A program made the position numbers and the translations under genes. DNA of 64,000 bases from Sipunculus nudus. Its lineage: Eukaryota > Annelida > Sipuncula > Golfingiida > Sipunculidae. Positions 37,656 to 49,155 of this stretch are shown here, piece after piece. Position 1 is the stretch's first letter. Every line of letters starts with the position of its first letter. The notes beneath the pieces were generated by a model. That model was not told the DNA's origin and did no database searches. It worked only from the letters and a program-made list of their open reading frames with translations. The DNA lies in the NCBI GenBank assembly GCA_026874595.1, contig CM049306.1, forward strand, positions 81,682,142-81,746,141, in the 5' to 3' direction.

Positions 37656-39150
37656 CTGCCAGTCTATCACCTATAAAGCATAATGAAAAAACACGAAAAA
37701 TTAACTCTTTGAAATAAATTGGTACCTGCCAAAGTATCGCTCTTGTTACATGTATTTGTTTATTATACGCATGCAGGATTTTACATAGCTTAACATGTTC
37801 TTGACATTCTGATTCGTGTTGGGCACAAGCCCTGTGCGTTGCTATGGGAACCGCACTTGTTGAACTCACGGCGCGTTCGTTGTGTTCTGAAAGCTTCGAG
37901 TCTGTTCTTTGGAATTTTCTGTGGCTGGAAGTTTCTGGACTTCCAGTGAAAAAGCTATAAATAGGGGCTGTGTTTGGAGCCGACAGAAAGGAAAAAAAAA
38001 AAAAAAAAAAAACAGCGGGCACTAAAGGTTGCGAATCTTGTCACTCTTGGGACCTACTCCGATAATTGCATAGTTACATATATTCTACGGACTTTATACA
38101 GATTTTATACAGATTGTCTTCATTTTTTTTATTATTTTACCTGAACCTCACTTCTGGAATACAACAGATTGTCTTCGAGATTTAATTAGACTATTCACCG
38201 GGAGGATATGTACATGAACTGTTCACGTGGATTATTTGTGCTGAAAACCTCTTGTTGGACTGTGATATGTACAGTTGTGGTATCCAGAGATCAGAGCCTA
38301 GGATCCGGATTCTGGTGATGTACATTTTTATTATCCTTATGTCTTAAATACTGTGTAATTGTATTGATTTAGTGTATTGTAATGTTAAGATTGTTCTAAG
38401 AATAAATTATAATTATTTATTAACAAGAAAAAGAAACTCTGATTTCGTTATTCATTCCCCTAGACATTTTCACGCTGCCTAGTGCTGCGGAATCTGATTT
38501 TTTGTTATCTCCGTAACAAAACCTTATGCTCGGCACGATTACGTGATCTGTTATTATTAGGTTCCGTAACACTCTAAAACCGTTGGCCTACCCCTGTACA
38601 CGAGTATTACAAACAGTGGACCGGGCGCGATCACAGGCGTCAACATAAACAGCGCATTTGAGTCCGTGCATCACCCGAGCAACAACACCTGTCAATCAGG
38701 AGATGTAATACATGTTTCCGCTGGCTGAAACATCCCGTTTTCACACTGTGCTACGCGTGAACGTCTTTCCAGCTGAGGTCTTGGACCTATCGTACAATGC
38801 TGTTGTGACAGGTTCCACAATGAATTTACTTGGCCAATGGACCGTATTATCCATCCTGCAAGGATATATCAGAGGACATGCCGGTTAATGTATGGACTAG
38901 TTTGGACTACTCTTTGTTTGGAACCTGTCACGCAAGTGCAGAATCAGACATCCGATTACGCGGTCTTGTTATAACAGACATCATGTGGACTGTGTTTACT
39001 AACACACAAAACCATAACAAGGTGTTAAACAGCTCTAGGGGAGGTATTGAGACCGTGTGCTGTCAAGGTTTTACATGGAAACTTTTATATGAGGCAAAAT
39101 TAATGAACTGATAATGTGAAAGATATAGGCATAATATTGCTCCCTTTAAA
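37656..39150 (+). mobile_element. MITE family M1, copy d, split by a solo LTR
   Basis: The left part (37656-37743) and right part (38572-39150) join to one M1 copy once the LTR at 37744-38571 and one CTCT duplication are removed. The right end is GCTCCCTTTAAA. This gives the order of events: M1 first, LTR later. Confidence 0.75.
37744..38571 (+). mobile_element. Solo LTR (828 bp) with 4 bp TSD CTCT
   Basis: The termini are TGTTAC...GTAACA. CTCT flanks both sides (37740-37743 and 38572-38575). The host MITE is continuous when the LTR is excised ('AGTATCGCTCTAAAACCG' matches the other copies). Promoter and processing signals are in LTR order: TATAAATAG at 37956 and AATAAA at 38401. No internal retrotransposon coding sequence is adjacent, so it is a solo LTR. 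A 4 bp duplication is common in Ty3/gypsy-type elements, but the class is not proven. Confidence 0.85.
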
Positions 39151-39158
39151 CTTGATGA

Positions 39159-39161
<3 letters not shown>

Positions 39162-39222
<61 letters not shown>
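39162..39222. repeat. (TA)n microsatellite
   Basis: About 30 TA units, directly after the end of MITE M1 copy d. Confidence 0.95.
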
Positions 39223-39226
<4 letters not shown>

Positions 39227-39585
39227 CCCGGCAGGTATAAGCTACGTACCAAAAGGTTTCCCCAAATGTCGCGCGGTTAACATAAGCTCCTTAGCACGTA
39301 ATAGTGACTTGACTAGGTGTCATCTTATTTGAAGCTGGCATAGGGGCAAACGTCCATCACACCCAGGCGCTAGAGACATTGAAGCTCCCCCCAAGGACAA
39401 CCTACTTATATCATAGGGGTGTCAATGGGTCAGTCCGACTTATAGAGAAAGAGGGGTGTTGGTTGGTCTGATGTCTTACAGTATGGATCACAAGCGAAGT
39501 TCTGTTTGAAAGTCATGGCCGGGATACTTAGGCAACTAGGATACCTGGAATTTCGAGGACTTTCATTTTAAAAACATACTATACC

Positions 39586-40545
39586 CAGTGGCGGATCCAG
39601 AACAAATTGCTAGGGGGGGCAACGACTCAGATTCTAGCTTGCATGGTGGATGAGGGCGCATAGCGCCCGAGGGGGGAGGGTGTGGGAGGGGGTGTCCCCC
39701 TCACACGGTGAGGAAATTTTTTGAAGATATGATGATTAAGAAGTCAAATTTGAGCATTTTCGGGCTCTTCTGTTTGTTGTTTTGAGGGTGTGGGAGGGGT
39801 TATCCCCTCACACAGTGAGGAAATTTTTTGAAGATATGATGTTTAAGAAATCACATTTGAGCATTTTCGGACACTTAAACCAGACTTTTTTTGTTTCTGA
39901 TAAATTGGAAACAAAGCAGAAGTTTTAGAATATAGGCCTTAATCACTTCTGTTTGTCCTATTGAGGGTGTGGGAGTGGGTGTCCCCCTCACATGGTGAGG
40001 AAATTTTTTGAAGTTATGATGATTAAGAAATCAAATTTGAGCATTTTCGGGCACTTAAACCAGACTTTTTTGTTTCTAATAAATTGGAAACAAAGCAGAA
40101 GTTTTAGAATATAGGCCTTAATCACTTCAGTTTGTCTGAAAAGTTCTAAAAGTTTAAAACCATTTGTCACCATGTTATACCGCGTGACTTCCTAGTATAT
40201 GAATGGTCCAGACACTGGTGTACTGGACTTTATCTTCCAGCGCTGCCAGTACAAGGACTAGCTTCAAGTGGACACAGTATCAGAGATATAAGACTTTATT
40301 CATTGGGCATTTCCTCATGTGACAAGTTGTTATTTCTGGTACTGTTTGTTCCGTGTGTGTTTAATGCAGTGCTGATTATCCTGAATTCTTGATGTAATAT
40401 TTCACTGTCAAGAAGTTAATAAAGGCAAGGTAAAAAAAGTACTTTTTTCAAGAAAACCTTGAAACAATTTGCAATTTTCATGAGCCTGAAAAAAAAATCT
40501 AGGGGGGGCGATCGCCCCCTGTGCCCCCCCTTGGATCCGCCACTG
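39586..40545. mobile_element. GGATCC-type TIR element (960 bp) with 5 bp TSD
   Basis: The ends CAGTGGCGGATCCA and TTGGATCCGCCACTG are inverted, with only one base differing. ATACC flanks both sides (39581-39585 and 40546-40550). Inside are three direct repeats of a unit that includes 'GTGAGGAAATTTTTTGAAG' and 'TTTGAGCATTTTCGG' (about 39678, 39786 and 39965). No transposase frame is present. Confidence 0.85.
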
Positions 40546-40806
40546 ATACCTGCATGATTTAGCCAATGACACGTGCAGTGATTTAATTGACGAATAGGGA
40601 GTGGTACGGATACAATAAGTCATAATTATAACACTGTAGGCCTATTAACCTTTTTATTATTGAGTCGTTTTACTTGATTCCGTCGTAGTATTTCTTAGAA
40701 CATTGAAGATATGAAGACTCTAGTATAAATGGGGATTAAAACGCCTGTGCTTAATTGTTGACTACTATATTCTACAAGTACCATCGAAAACTATATACTT
40801 AAAGGA

Positions 40807-40879
<73 letters not shown>

Positions 40880-41295
40880 CTCTCACTTGGGTATTTTACA
40901 TTAAGTAATATTTAACCTATTTTTGAAAGAAGTAACACTGGCATTAAGTTTTATGATTCCATGATCAGACACATCATGTCTTTATATCATTCAATTTGAA
41001 CATACTAATAGTATTGGTAGATTGGGTTTTTTTTATAAGCCAGTATATGCAAATAGTATATATATATATATATATATATATATGTTCAATAATTATACAG
41101 GAAGCATTTCCTTTATTTGTATTACACTTTCTTAAGGCACATGATCCCGATGAATCAAAATTAACTTCCTTAGCTGGGGCTTATATACTTACGTAAATGC
41201 CTGCACAATTGTGTACAAACATCTGTTCATGTGACCCGTTTGCCGTATGAGTTGAGTGGGTACGGAAGCACTTGAATCACCAGGAGGGTATATTT

Positions 41296-41346
41296 CGCTG
41301 ATCAGCGCCTTGATCAGCGGTCTCCGGTATAAAACGCTGATCAGCG
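41296..41346. repeat. Cluster of CGCTGATCAGCG palindromes
   Basis: Two perfect copies of the 12 bp palindrome (41296-41307 and 41335-41346) with a partial third (TGATCAGCG, 41311-41319) between them. Flanking TT/AA extends the symmetry to TTCGCTGATCAGCG...CGCTGATCAGCGAA. Confidence 0.8.
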
Positions 41347-41520
41347 AACTAATTCCTTAGTTGTTATATGTACAGATGTTTTATGTACCTCATAATTTTC
41401 CAAGGTATCATGTGAAATACTGTAACACCTTTTAATATAATACTTGATGGTACACCTTAAGATTTTTAAGCTCACACATATAATGTTATGAAAAGGTTAA
41501 AAAATTAAAATAAAAGTTAT

Positions 41521-41823
41521 ATGGTTCTCAGGCACCCGTTGCAATTTACCTCCACCCCCCCCCTAAAAAATTTTGATTTTCAATAGAAGCTTATTAATTT
41601 TGAGCTCCAGGTGCTCGGACATTTCTTTCAAGAAAAAAAATCATACAATTTTGATAAAATTTCCTTTGTTATGTAATGCTTTTATTTGTTTAGCAAAATA
41701 AATCTGTTATTATAATGCTTATATTCCTTATCATTTGACATTTTCATCGAAATATACAAAAAATTAAACATAACAAAACGCCCTCCTGCATTGATTTCTG
41801 AAAGAAAGTGCCTGAGAACCAAA
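41521..41823 (-). mobile_element. TIR element family M2, copy 1
   Basis: GGTTCTCAGGCAC (41523-41535) and GTGCCTGAGAACC (41808-41820) are perfect inverted ends. The interior is AT-rich and matches the reverse complement of the second copy at 42819 ('TTTCCTTTGTTAT', 'GACATTTT.ATCGAAA'). The AT-rich outer flanks may extend it to about 41497-41840. Confidence 0.7.
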
Positions 41824-42818
41824 CCTTATTTTTTTGGCATTATATAAGCTTGCAGTATGACCTACACAGTACACACTGGTCATATTCAAATTAACCAGTA
41901 TACTGCTACATAAAAAAATGTGGGAGCTATGTTTCTTCTTTTTGTTTTGGAGTTTTCGCGCATCAGAATCAGAATGACCCGAGCGGACTGTGATTACCGA
42001 GAAAACAAGGCTTTAGCAACCTATAAAAGGGCGAACTGGAGATAGTAAGCCTTCATGGTTTTGTTTTGAAACTATTGTATTCAGCCAAAATGGACTAATC
42101 GCGTGAGACAATGCATATAATACAGCAAATGTTTAGGTACCTTTACGTTAATTGGCTCCTATCACTTGTAGAATAAAAATACCTTCAAAATGGTTAAATA
42201 CAATGTAATATTACTTAAACTTATATAATGAATAATAAACAGACAAATTATACTATTTGTATTATCTGGTAGATCTTTACGCAACTAAAAGAATCATTCT
42301 TTTTAAATGGCTGCTTACTCTACTCAACTGAAACAGTGCATGATGGATTTTTAAATTTTTAAATCAATGTACCCTACAAGCACTAACTAAACAGGCTTGA
42401 TTATTAACGCCTCTGGATTGAATTTGATCCATTCCATCCGATAGGGCAGGTACAATTTATGTATCAGGCACATTCATTATGAGTTAAAGCAAAAAAAAAT
42501 ATATAATCCGTTTAAATGTTTTATATATTGTAAGATATTTGAATCATATCTATATCAGGGTTTGATTTAACTTATATATACTATCAAAGACAGAAAGTTT
42601 GTTTTGAATAACATTCATGCCTAAAGCTAGCTTTGCGGCTAGCCTTTTTGCAATTAATCACTTGATTAAAAAACAAGTAGACAGGAGGTAGTGGAACAGA
42701 CTGAAAAAAAAAAACATAAAGAAATATTCGTCCTAATGTTATATGATCATCCTTGGGTGACCATCTTCGTTATATTTTAAAACGAACAGACCTAGAGGCA
42801 AAAATGCTTCTTCAATAG

Positions 42819-43091
42819 GGCCAAAAAAATGAAAGGTATGGTTCTCAGGCACTGTTTTTCAGAAATTAGTGCGGGCGGGCGATATTTGATTTTTAACCTT
42901 TTTTGTGTTTCGATAAAAATGTCATATCATCAGGGAAAAGCATGATAATAACAAAGGAAATCTTATCAAAATTATATTTTTTTTTTATTTCTTGGAAGAT
43001 GAATATCAAAATGAAAATTTTTGATGCGGGGGGTTAAAATTGACGCGGGCGGTGCCTGAGAACCATACCTTTTATTTTTTTTTTTTTGGCC
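42819..43091 (+). mobile_element. TIR element family M2, copy 2, with TAG duplication
   Basis: Outer ends GGCCAAAA...TTTTGGCC and inner ends GGTATGGTTCTCAGGCAC / GTGCCTGAGAACCATACC (perfect over 18 bp) make a long inverted terminus of about 35 bp. TAG flanks both sides (42816-42818 and 43092-43094). At 273 bp it is a short non-autonomous element. Confidence 0.75.
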
Positions 43092-43429
43092 TAGTATTCA
43101 TATATTGAGCAATTCACTTTTAGATTACAATTAATGTCCCCACTGTAACGCTCTACTAATCAGCGTCTTCCAATGGCTAAAACGAAAACAAACGCCTCGG
43201 GTGAAATATGAGGAAGACTGGATATATAAAATTAAACTAAAGCGTGATCATATTAAATTGCACGTAATTATAGATTAATGAAAATCGCTCAGACACATAA
43301 AAAATATTGAAAGGGAAATAGACAATGGAAAACTATGACTATGTTCTATTTTTTCAATAACTCAGTTGTGGAGTTTTTAGTAACATTTTTAATCTGGAAA
43401 ATCAAAGTACGTGGTATGTAGGAAAACAT

Positions 43430-43625
43430 ACAGCAGCAAGGAGTTTGCAGAAAAAGTGGTACACTGAACAGTAAAGGGGAGGATGGAGGACCAAGAGGAG
43501 ACAAGGACGGAGAATGAGGGATCATGACGACAGTGGAGGAGCCTGGAAGAGAAGGGGGAGGGCCATTGAACACAATGGAGCTTCATGGACGGCGATGGGG
43601 AGAACAAGAGAAAGTAGGTGCATGT
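43430..43625 (+). repeat. Degenerate GGAGGAGCATGGA-type minisatellite, left part
   Basis: Purine-rich repeats built on 'GGAGGAxCxTGGAxGAxAATGG'. The same pattern resumes at 44221, so the array appears to be split by repeat R2 copy 2. Confidence 0.55.
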
Positions 43626-43631
43626 CTGACA

Positions 43632-44214
43632 TAGCGTCATGTCGACCCTCTGACATTAGACCAGATTACTGGCCTGTCAGAGTGCCTTTACATCTAGGTC
43701 TGAGGAACACATCTTAAGACCCCTTGAAGATACAAACATTTTCGTCATTTTTTACAACGTCTCATGACCTACAGGTACACTGTCAGTAAGCATAAACCAG
43801 ACTAATCGTTAGTATTTTCTTTTGTGTACGTTCTAACAACATCAAAACGAGCGAGAAAAGTTCCGTTTAAACTCAGCATATTGGTAAACCTCTCGGCATG
43901 TATGCTGAATTTATGACAGCATGAACACAATCATGGCTTGCACAGGTAACTGCATGCAGCCAGCTTGTAGGCGATGCAGGAAATGAATCGTTAGCGACTG
44001 GGTTTCAGTTTGGGCTGTGAGTTCACATGAATTTTCTTGTGTTGGATAATCATCTGTGGCATAATGTTAAGATTATGGGTAGTTTTACCACAATATGAAT
44101 GCAACATGATAGAGACCACTGCGATGCATTCCTCGATATTGCTTGTATCACGACTCAAGTAGGCTTGCCAACCCTATTATCAGTGCCTACTGAGTAAGGT
44201 TGTCACGGCTATGA
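43632..44214 (+). mobile_element. Dispersed repeat R2, copy 2, flanked by CTGACA
   Basis: Homologous to 26792-27266. The 6 bp CTGACA occurs immediately before (43626-43631) and after (44215-44220) the homologous block, which sits inside a minisatellite that continues on both sides. This looks like an insertion with a target-site duplication. It has no coding capacity I recognise. Confidence 0.55.
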
Positions 44215-44220
44215 CTGACA

Positions 44221-44470
44221 AGGGCAGGGGAGGACATGGAAGACAATGAAGAGGTTTGAACGACAGTGGAGGAGCATTGGAGAGAAGGGGTTATTACCGG
44301 AGCATGGACGATAATGGGGGATCTTAAACCATAATGGGAGCGCCTTGCAGACAGTTGTGAACCATGGAAGAAAATGGAAATTGATATAAGGATATGGAGT
44401 TACTTGGTAGAAAACAGCAGAACAAGGACGACACTGTAGGAGCATGTCCGTCAATGGCTTAGGATGGAAT
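44221..44470 (+). repeat. Degenerate GGAGGAGCATGGA-type minisatellite, right part
   Basis: Continues the purine-rich repeat seen at 43430-43625 ('GGAGGAGCATTGGAGAGAAG', 'GGAGCATGGACGATAATGG'). Confidence 0.55.
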
Positions 44471-44913
44471 AGACTGAATGAGTATTGACCACACTCATTA
44501 AATAAAACAATTGTACTTTCACTTGAAAACCAAAATATGTCCTCTTATCATAATTACGTTAGTTTATATGATTTTAATGGAGACGGTAATTTTTATTAGT
44601 CTTTTGTCGTAGAAATTTCGAATTTAATGGTTCATTTAATTTAGAAAAAAAAAACTTATCACAAAGTAATCCCTTTATGGAAATCTTTTCTTTCATTCAA
44701 ACTCTTAGAAAATGTCAGTTCCACTCAATCAGAGGGAATTCGTTTTCATTTGATACAAAGCACTTTCTGAATACCCAATAATGTCGTTCACTTCAATAAT
44801 CATTTCACAGAGATATTTATATTTATTTATTTGTAGAAAAAGCAAATAACGAACCAAAGTCAAATTTGTTCCAAGGGGTTATATTATGCTTTTTTTAAAA
44901 TCTCTCGGTGCTT
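44471..44913. other. AT-rich spacer, nothing recognised
   Basis: No repeat, open frame or motif stands out between the minisatellite and the end of the P450 fossil. Confidence 0.5.
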
Positions 44914-46285
44914 TTAAACCACCTTGTACCTGGCAGGGCTTAAAATAACACCCATATGGCCTTCAAAGGATGGATGCTTGGCAGGGTCAGCATGTAATAC
45001 TTTGCAAGATGGCTGTGAGAAAATGGTAAATCTCATTTTGGTCAGCATGTCCCAAGACACATTCTTGGTCCCACAGAAAATGGCATGAAAGCATCCTTCT
45101 GTTCTACCGACCCGTCAGGACCGATCCATCTTTCTGGTCGAAATTCTTCTGGTTTATCCCAATATTATGGATCCATGTGTACAGAGCGAAGCCATGGTAA
45201 GTGATTTGTCTTTAGGGATGGAATAGTCACACAGAGTGGTTTACTCTTTCACTGAATGCGGGAGTGATAACGGAACTATATAGATTTCCGAGCCTTTGCA
45301 TTTCTTGGATAGCTGCTGTAACTTAAGGCATGTTCTGTTGATCAGACAGACATGGACGACGACCTATTCCAATGATTCGATCAATTTTCATTCAGGCACC
45401 TGGTCAGCACGTCTATATATCGTATCATGTAGAGAAATAACCAGTAGAGAGATGAACTGGTGCTCTCTGTACCCGCCAAATTAAATATCAATAGTTCAAG
45501 ATCATTAATTGCGAATTCCGCACCCGATTTAGTTTCGTTTTCTTAAAATAAATCAACAAAGTTCCGAATCTGATCTGCATTAAATGTCTCTCTGTGCTGC
45601 TCAATTTGTCTTCTGTCAAATGTCATCACAAACACACACATCAGTTTCTAAAGTTTTAATTATTTTTCTGTTAAGCAACAGTCTAAGGAAAGGTATAAAA
45701 TGCACTGGGTGGGAAAATGATTTGATGTAAAAACAATATTCAAATCGAGATCCAAAGCAGACGGAACTTATGATGTTGCTTACTGCATTATGAATCACCA
45801 TGGCTGAATCTAATGGCTGATTTAGACATTTTCCAATATCTTCGCATATCATTTCGAACCCCTATGTATTTACGATTCGAGTTCTCATGCCAATACCAAT
45901 GGTTCGAAATGACGACAGGAAAACTACGGAGCATTTTCGCACTTTCACCTTCCTGGAATAGCAAGCCATGGATCCTACCGTTATTGTTGTAAAGCTTGTC
46001 AACAGCAAGTAACCGCGATGGCCGTTCGAAAAAATACGTCGAACTGTTTAACGAATACCTGCCGAATGACATCAAGATCCGATAAAATTAACGTCGGGTA
46101 ACATCCAAATTTCAGCCCCACCACTGATCCGTATCTTTTGACCAAACTGTCAAACATCGGATGTATTTTACTCGGATCTTTTACAAAAAAACATACATAC
46201 ATCCAATGACGGACAGTCTTCTCGCTCCAGCAAGAAAGTTCTTAGGTAGCCGAGTTATCCATAGCAACTAGACGACCATAAGACA
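44914..46285 (-). pseudogene. Cytochrome P450 (CYP2-clan-like) pseudogene, inverted and intronless
   Basis: On the minus strand the frames together follow the P450 genes at 49156 and 57231 from start to end. A degenerate membrane anchor (about 46285-46250) is followed by LPKNF, DSLVKRYGSVVGLKFG, NIISSVCFGSRFEY, TAAIQEMQRL (ExxR, about 45300), PERW and the heme loop [13 protein letters not shown] (about 45080). The C-terminus ends about six residues early. Several frameshifts and stops interrupt it, and the stretch around the I helix is largely lost. There are no introns. It is more diverged than the two + strand copies are from each other and has opposite orientation, so it is the oldest copy in the cluster. 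Confidence 0.88.
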
Positions 46286-46622
46286 CGGCAGGATTCCCAG
46301 AACTGACGGACAGCTTAAGTACTGAAGAATTTTGATTGGAACGTCTAGAGCTAGAGCACATGAGTCCAGAAGGTTAGAAGTAGCATTTTTGTGATAGATG
46401 GGAATTAATGGGCATTAGGCAATATAAAAAATATATATATCAAGTCTGATAACTTTTTATCAATTAATAATGTAAAATATGTGCGCATAATCTTCACAAA
46501 TTGACGTGGACTCTGACGGCTAATTAATCAATATCTATAACTGATCCTGACGGGTAAATAATCTGAAAAATAGTAATATTTATTTAAGGGTAACATGCAA
46601 GATTTATTTTATTAAAATATTT

Positions 46623-46647
46623 GTAATAATAATAATAATAATAATTT
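46623..46647. repeat. (TAA)n microsatellite, unit A
   Basis: About eight repeats. The equivalent tracts in the next units (53982-54023 and 62691-62731) have about 14, so the tract changed length between unit copies. Confidence 0.9.
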
Positions 46648-46900
46648 AGTCAATCATGTTTTCAGAATGTTTTTCTTCGCGAATAAGTTTTGCCTTTTCG
46701 TTCATAAACAAGTATCGTCATGGAACGTATGATTCGATAATGGTGACTTTTGACCCTTAATAGCTCGCTTGTCCCCATGGCCTTATGTCGGACTTATCTA
46801 TCAAAACCGAAGAGTTTTTCCATGTTGGAGCTTTCCTCTCATACCATACTCAACATACACATAACATAAAAACAGGCATGTTGAATGAAAAGGTGTTTAT

Positions 46901-48158
46901 ACAAGTGACCCAGGGGTCATGACGATCAGCTGACTATAGGGAGACATTCACAAAAGGAATGTTATGATCTGAATGCCAAATTTTGTACGTGGCATCCCCA
47001 ATCAGTTGAAGCATAGCCCGGAGGATATGGGTAACAGAGACCTAATTTCAGGTGTCCAAGGATTTTTTTTTCATGGGCCTCACTGGATGTTAAATGAAAA
47101 GATCCTAGGTTGAATGGTTACGATTTGTGTGTTCATAACGGACGACCGCATCTTTGAAGGTCTAAAAAATGCGTGAAAATTAAAAAATAATGCAGGTGGC
47201 GCCATCAGTTTGCGGGAGCTGATTTAACAGTCCATGATGTATGAATGCAAAGAATCATGATAATCAATGCGTCAGTTGTTCAGATACTGGAGCTTTTGTA
47301 ACAAATATTTAATAATTTTTAGGGGGATTTCTTAGCCCCAGAGCTCAAAGGATATGGGTAACAGAGACCTAATTTTAGGTTTCCAAGGCGATTTATCATG
47401 ACCCCCCCCCCGGCTGTCAAGTTAGAAGATTCTAGGTCCAGTGTTTAAATTGTTGCCCTGTTTACTAACGACTGCATCTTTGAAGGTCTCAAAATAGAGA
47501 AAAAAATGCTTAAAACTGCAGGAACTGATGAAACACTCCATGGTCAATATGCATGCAAAGAATCATTGTGATCAATGCATCAGCTGTTCAGATACTGGAG
47601 CTTTTAAATCAATATTTTATTATTCTGGTAGATACTTCGTGGCCCCATTGCTCGGATGAAATGGGTAACAGAGACCTAATTTCAGGTTTCCAAGAAAGTT
47701 TTTTTGTGGACATCCCAGGATGCCAAGTTAGAAGATCCCAGGTCCAATGATTACAATTTCTGCTCTCTTAACAGAAGACCGCATCTTTGAAGGTCTCAAA
47801 AATAGAGAGAAAAAGTGCGTACAATTTAAAAAAAAAATCCAGATGGCGCCACCAGTCCGCAGGAACTGAGGAAGCATTCCATGATCAATTGGCATGCAAA
47901 GAATCATGGTGATCAATGCATCCTGGAGCTTTTGTATCAAATTGATTCTGGGGGGTAATTCTGAGCCCCATAGCTCAAAGGATATGGCTAACAGAGACCT
48001 TAAATTAGGTTTTCAAGTAGGTTTTTCATGGACCTCCCTGGATGTCAAGTTACATATGATTCTAAGTCCAGCGATTACGATTTGTACCTTGTTAACGAAC
48101 AGACAGACGGACGACGGACAAAGACTGATCGCTGACTGAAAATCAACTGAGGTCATAA
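46901..48158 (+). repeat. Tandem-core element family P2, unit A copy (four cores)
   Basis: Starts ACAAGTGACCCAGGGGTCAT, followed by GATCAGCTGAC. Cores are marked by 'GGATATGGGTAACAGAGACC' at 47023, 47350, 47654 and 47980 (spacing 304-327). It ends with an ACGG-type tract (48104-48119) and a degraded CAACTGAGGTCATAAA end. The 5' region, tandem cores, ACGG tract and 3' end follow the same plan as P1, with different cores. Confidence 0.7.
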
Positions 48159-49155
48159 AAAAGAGGGAAGCAGATAAGATAAAACGAATCTACAAATTTA
48201 ACCTAGCACGGTTTCGTCTGTGTACACTAAATGATGCACATGCCATTGTTTATTAATCTATTCCACAAGTCCACTGTTTACATAACATTAACCTTCCTTG
48301 CTTTGTTTCAGTTAGTAAACTCACGACCCTGTCACATTCTCTTGAAATATCACGGATAATTTAACCAATAATGAACAATGATGTTCAGGGCTTAGGTAAC
48401 TAAACTGAATTATCTGTTATGATGGATAACACAAGTTGGTATAAAATCTTCATCCATTTAATCTGGTCAGGAATTAATCATTAACTTCTTGTTAATATGC
48501 GTTAAAGGATTATTTTTAGAGTGCCTGACAGAATACATCCTGACTTGTCACACATGACCCCTCCGATCTAAAAGGAATGGAAATCTTACTGTTATTTTTA
48601 TTTAAACTTAACTATAACATTAAACAGCTGACATATCTAGAAATTTCAGTTTTTTATAGCACATAAAATGTCATAATTTCAGGTATTTTGTTTGATGCAT
48701 TCAATGTCACACGTCACACTGTGTCTTCCCGAAGCAGCTGAAATGGACCCTTCCTGCACAGCTGCTAGCTTGGACATCATATAATACGGATGTACACAGC
48801 GTACCTTCCGTGCTTTGCTTTGCCTAGATGATGCCCTAGCTGGTAACCGCTGCACGTTTCTGCACGTGCCCTGAATCCGAACGCGCTGACTTGACGGTTC
48901 GGTCAAAGGTTAAATAGGGATAGAGCCAAGCAAGTAACATTACAGCTCTATTTTAATCGCTCTCTGTCGTTGGGGATATGTTAGAATGCACGCAAGCTAG
49001 GTCGGTATTTTATTTTTAGCCTCAGGCTAGGCCGGTATTATTTATAGCCTCTGCTGTGTGCTATGTGCTATCTTTCACACAAAGACGGCAAATTCAGGAG
49101 ATACTTTGGCCATTTTCGTAGTCTGAGCTACATTTCGGTACCTGTTTGATACAAA
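48159..49155 (+). promoter_or_regulatory. Upstream region of the P450 gene
   Basis: About 1 kb closely matching the region before the second P450 copy (56241-57230). A TTAAATAGGG motif at 48909 is conserved in the second copy and is the best TATA-like candidate, about 240 bases before the ATG. Transcription start and regulators cannot be fixed from the sequence. Confidence 0.35.

Larger units (their letters stand above)
40551..42818. other. Intergenic stretch with microsatellites and short elements
   Basis: Holds (TA)n tracts at 40807-40877 (one TG interruption) and 41058-41083, the palindrome cluster at 41296-41346 and the TIR element at 41521-41823. A TATAAAAGGGCG motif at about 42022 looks like a core promoter box, but no gene follows it. 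Between 41841 and 42818 nothing else is recognised. Confidence 0.45.

Noticed and set aside
37612-38022. 136-codon minus-strand open frame
   Set aside because: It runs through the MITE/LTR boundary and a poly-A tract, so it is a chance frame across two elements.
42015-42060. TATAAAAGGGCG core-promoter-like box
   Set aside because: No exon, open frame or transcript-like feature follows on either strand; a chance match in AT-rich DNA is likely.
46623-46647. Tandem direct repeats considered as a CRISPR array (also at P2 cores)
   Set aside because: The (TAA)n tract is a simple microsatellite, and the P2 cores are ~320 bp contiguous tandem repeats without short unique spacers, in a eukaryotic context.
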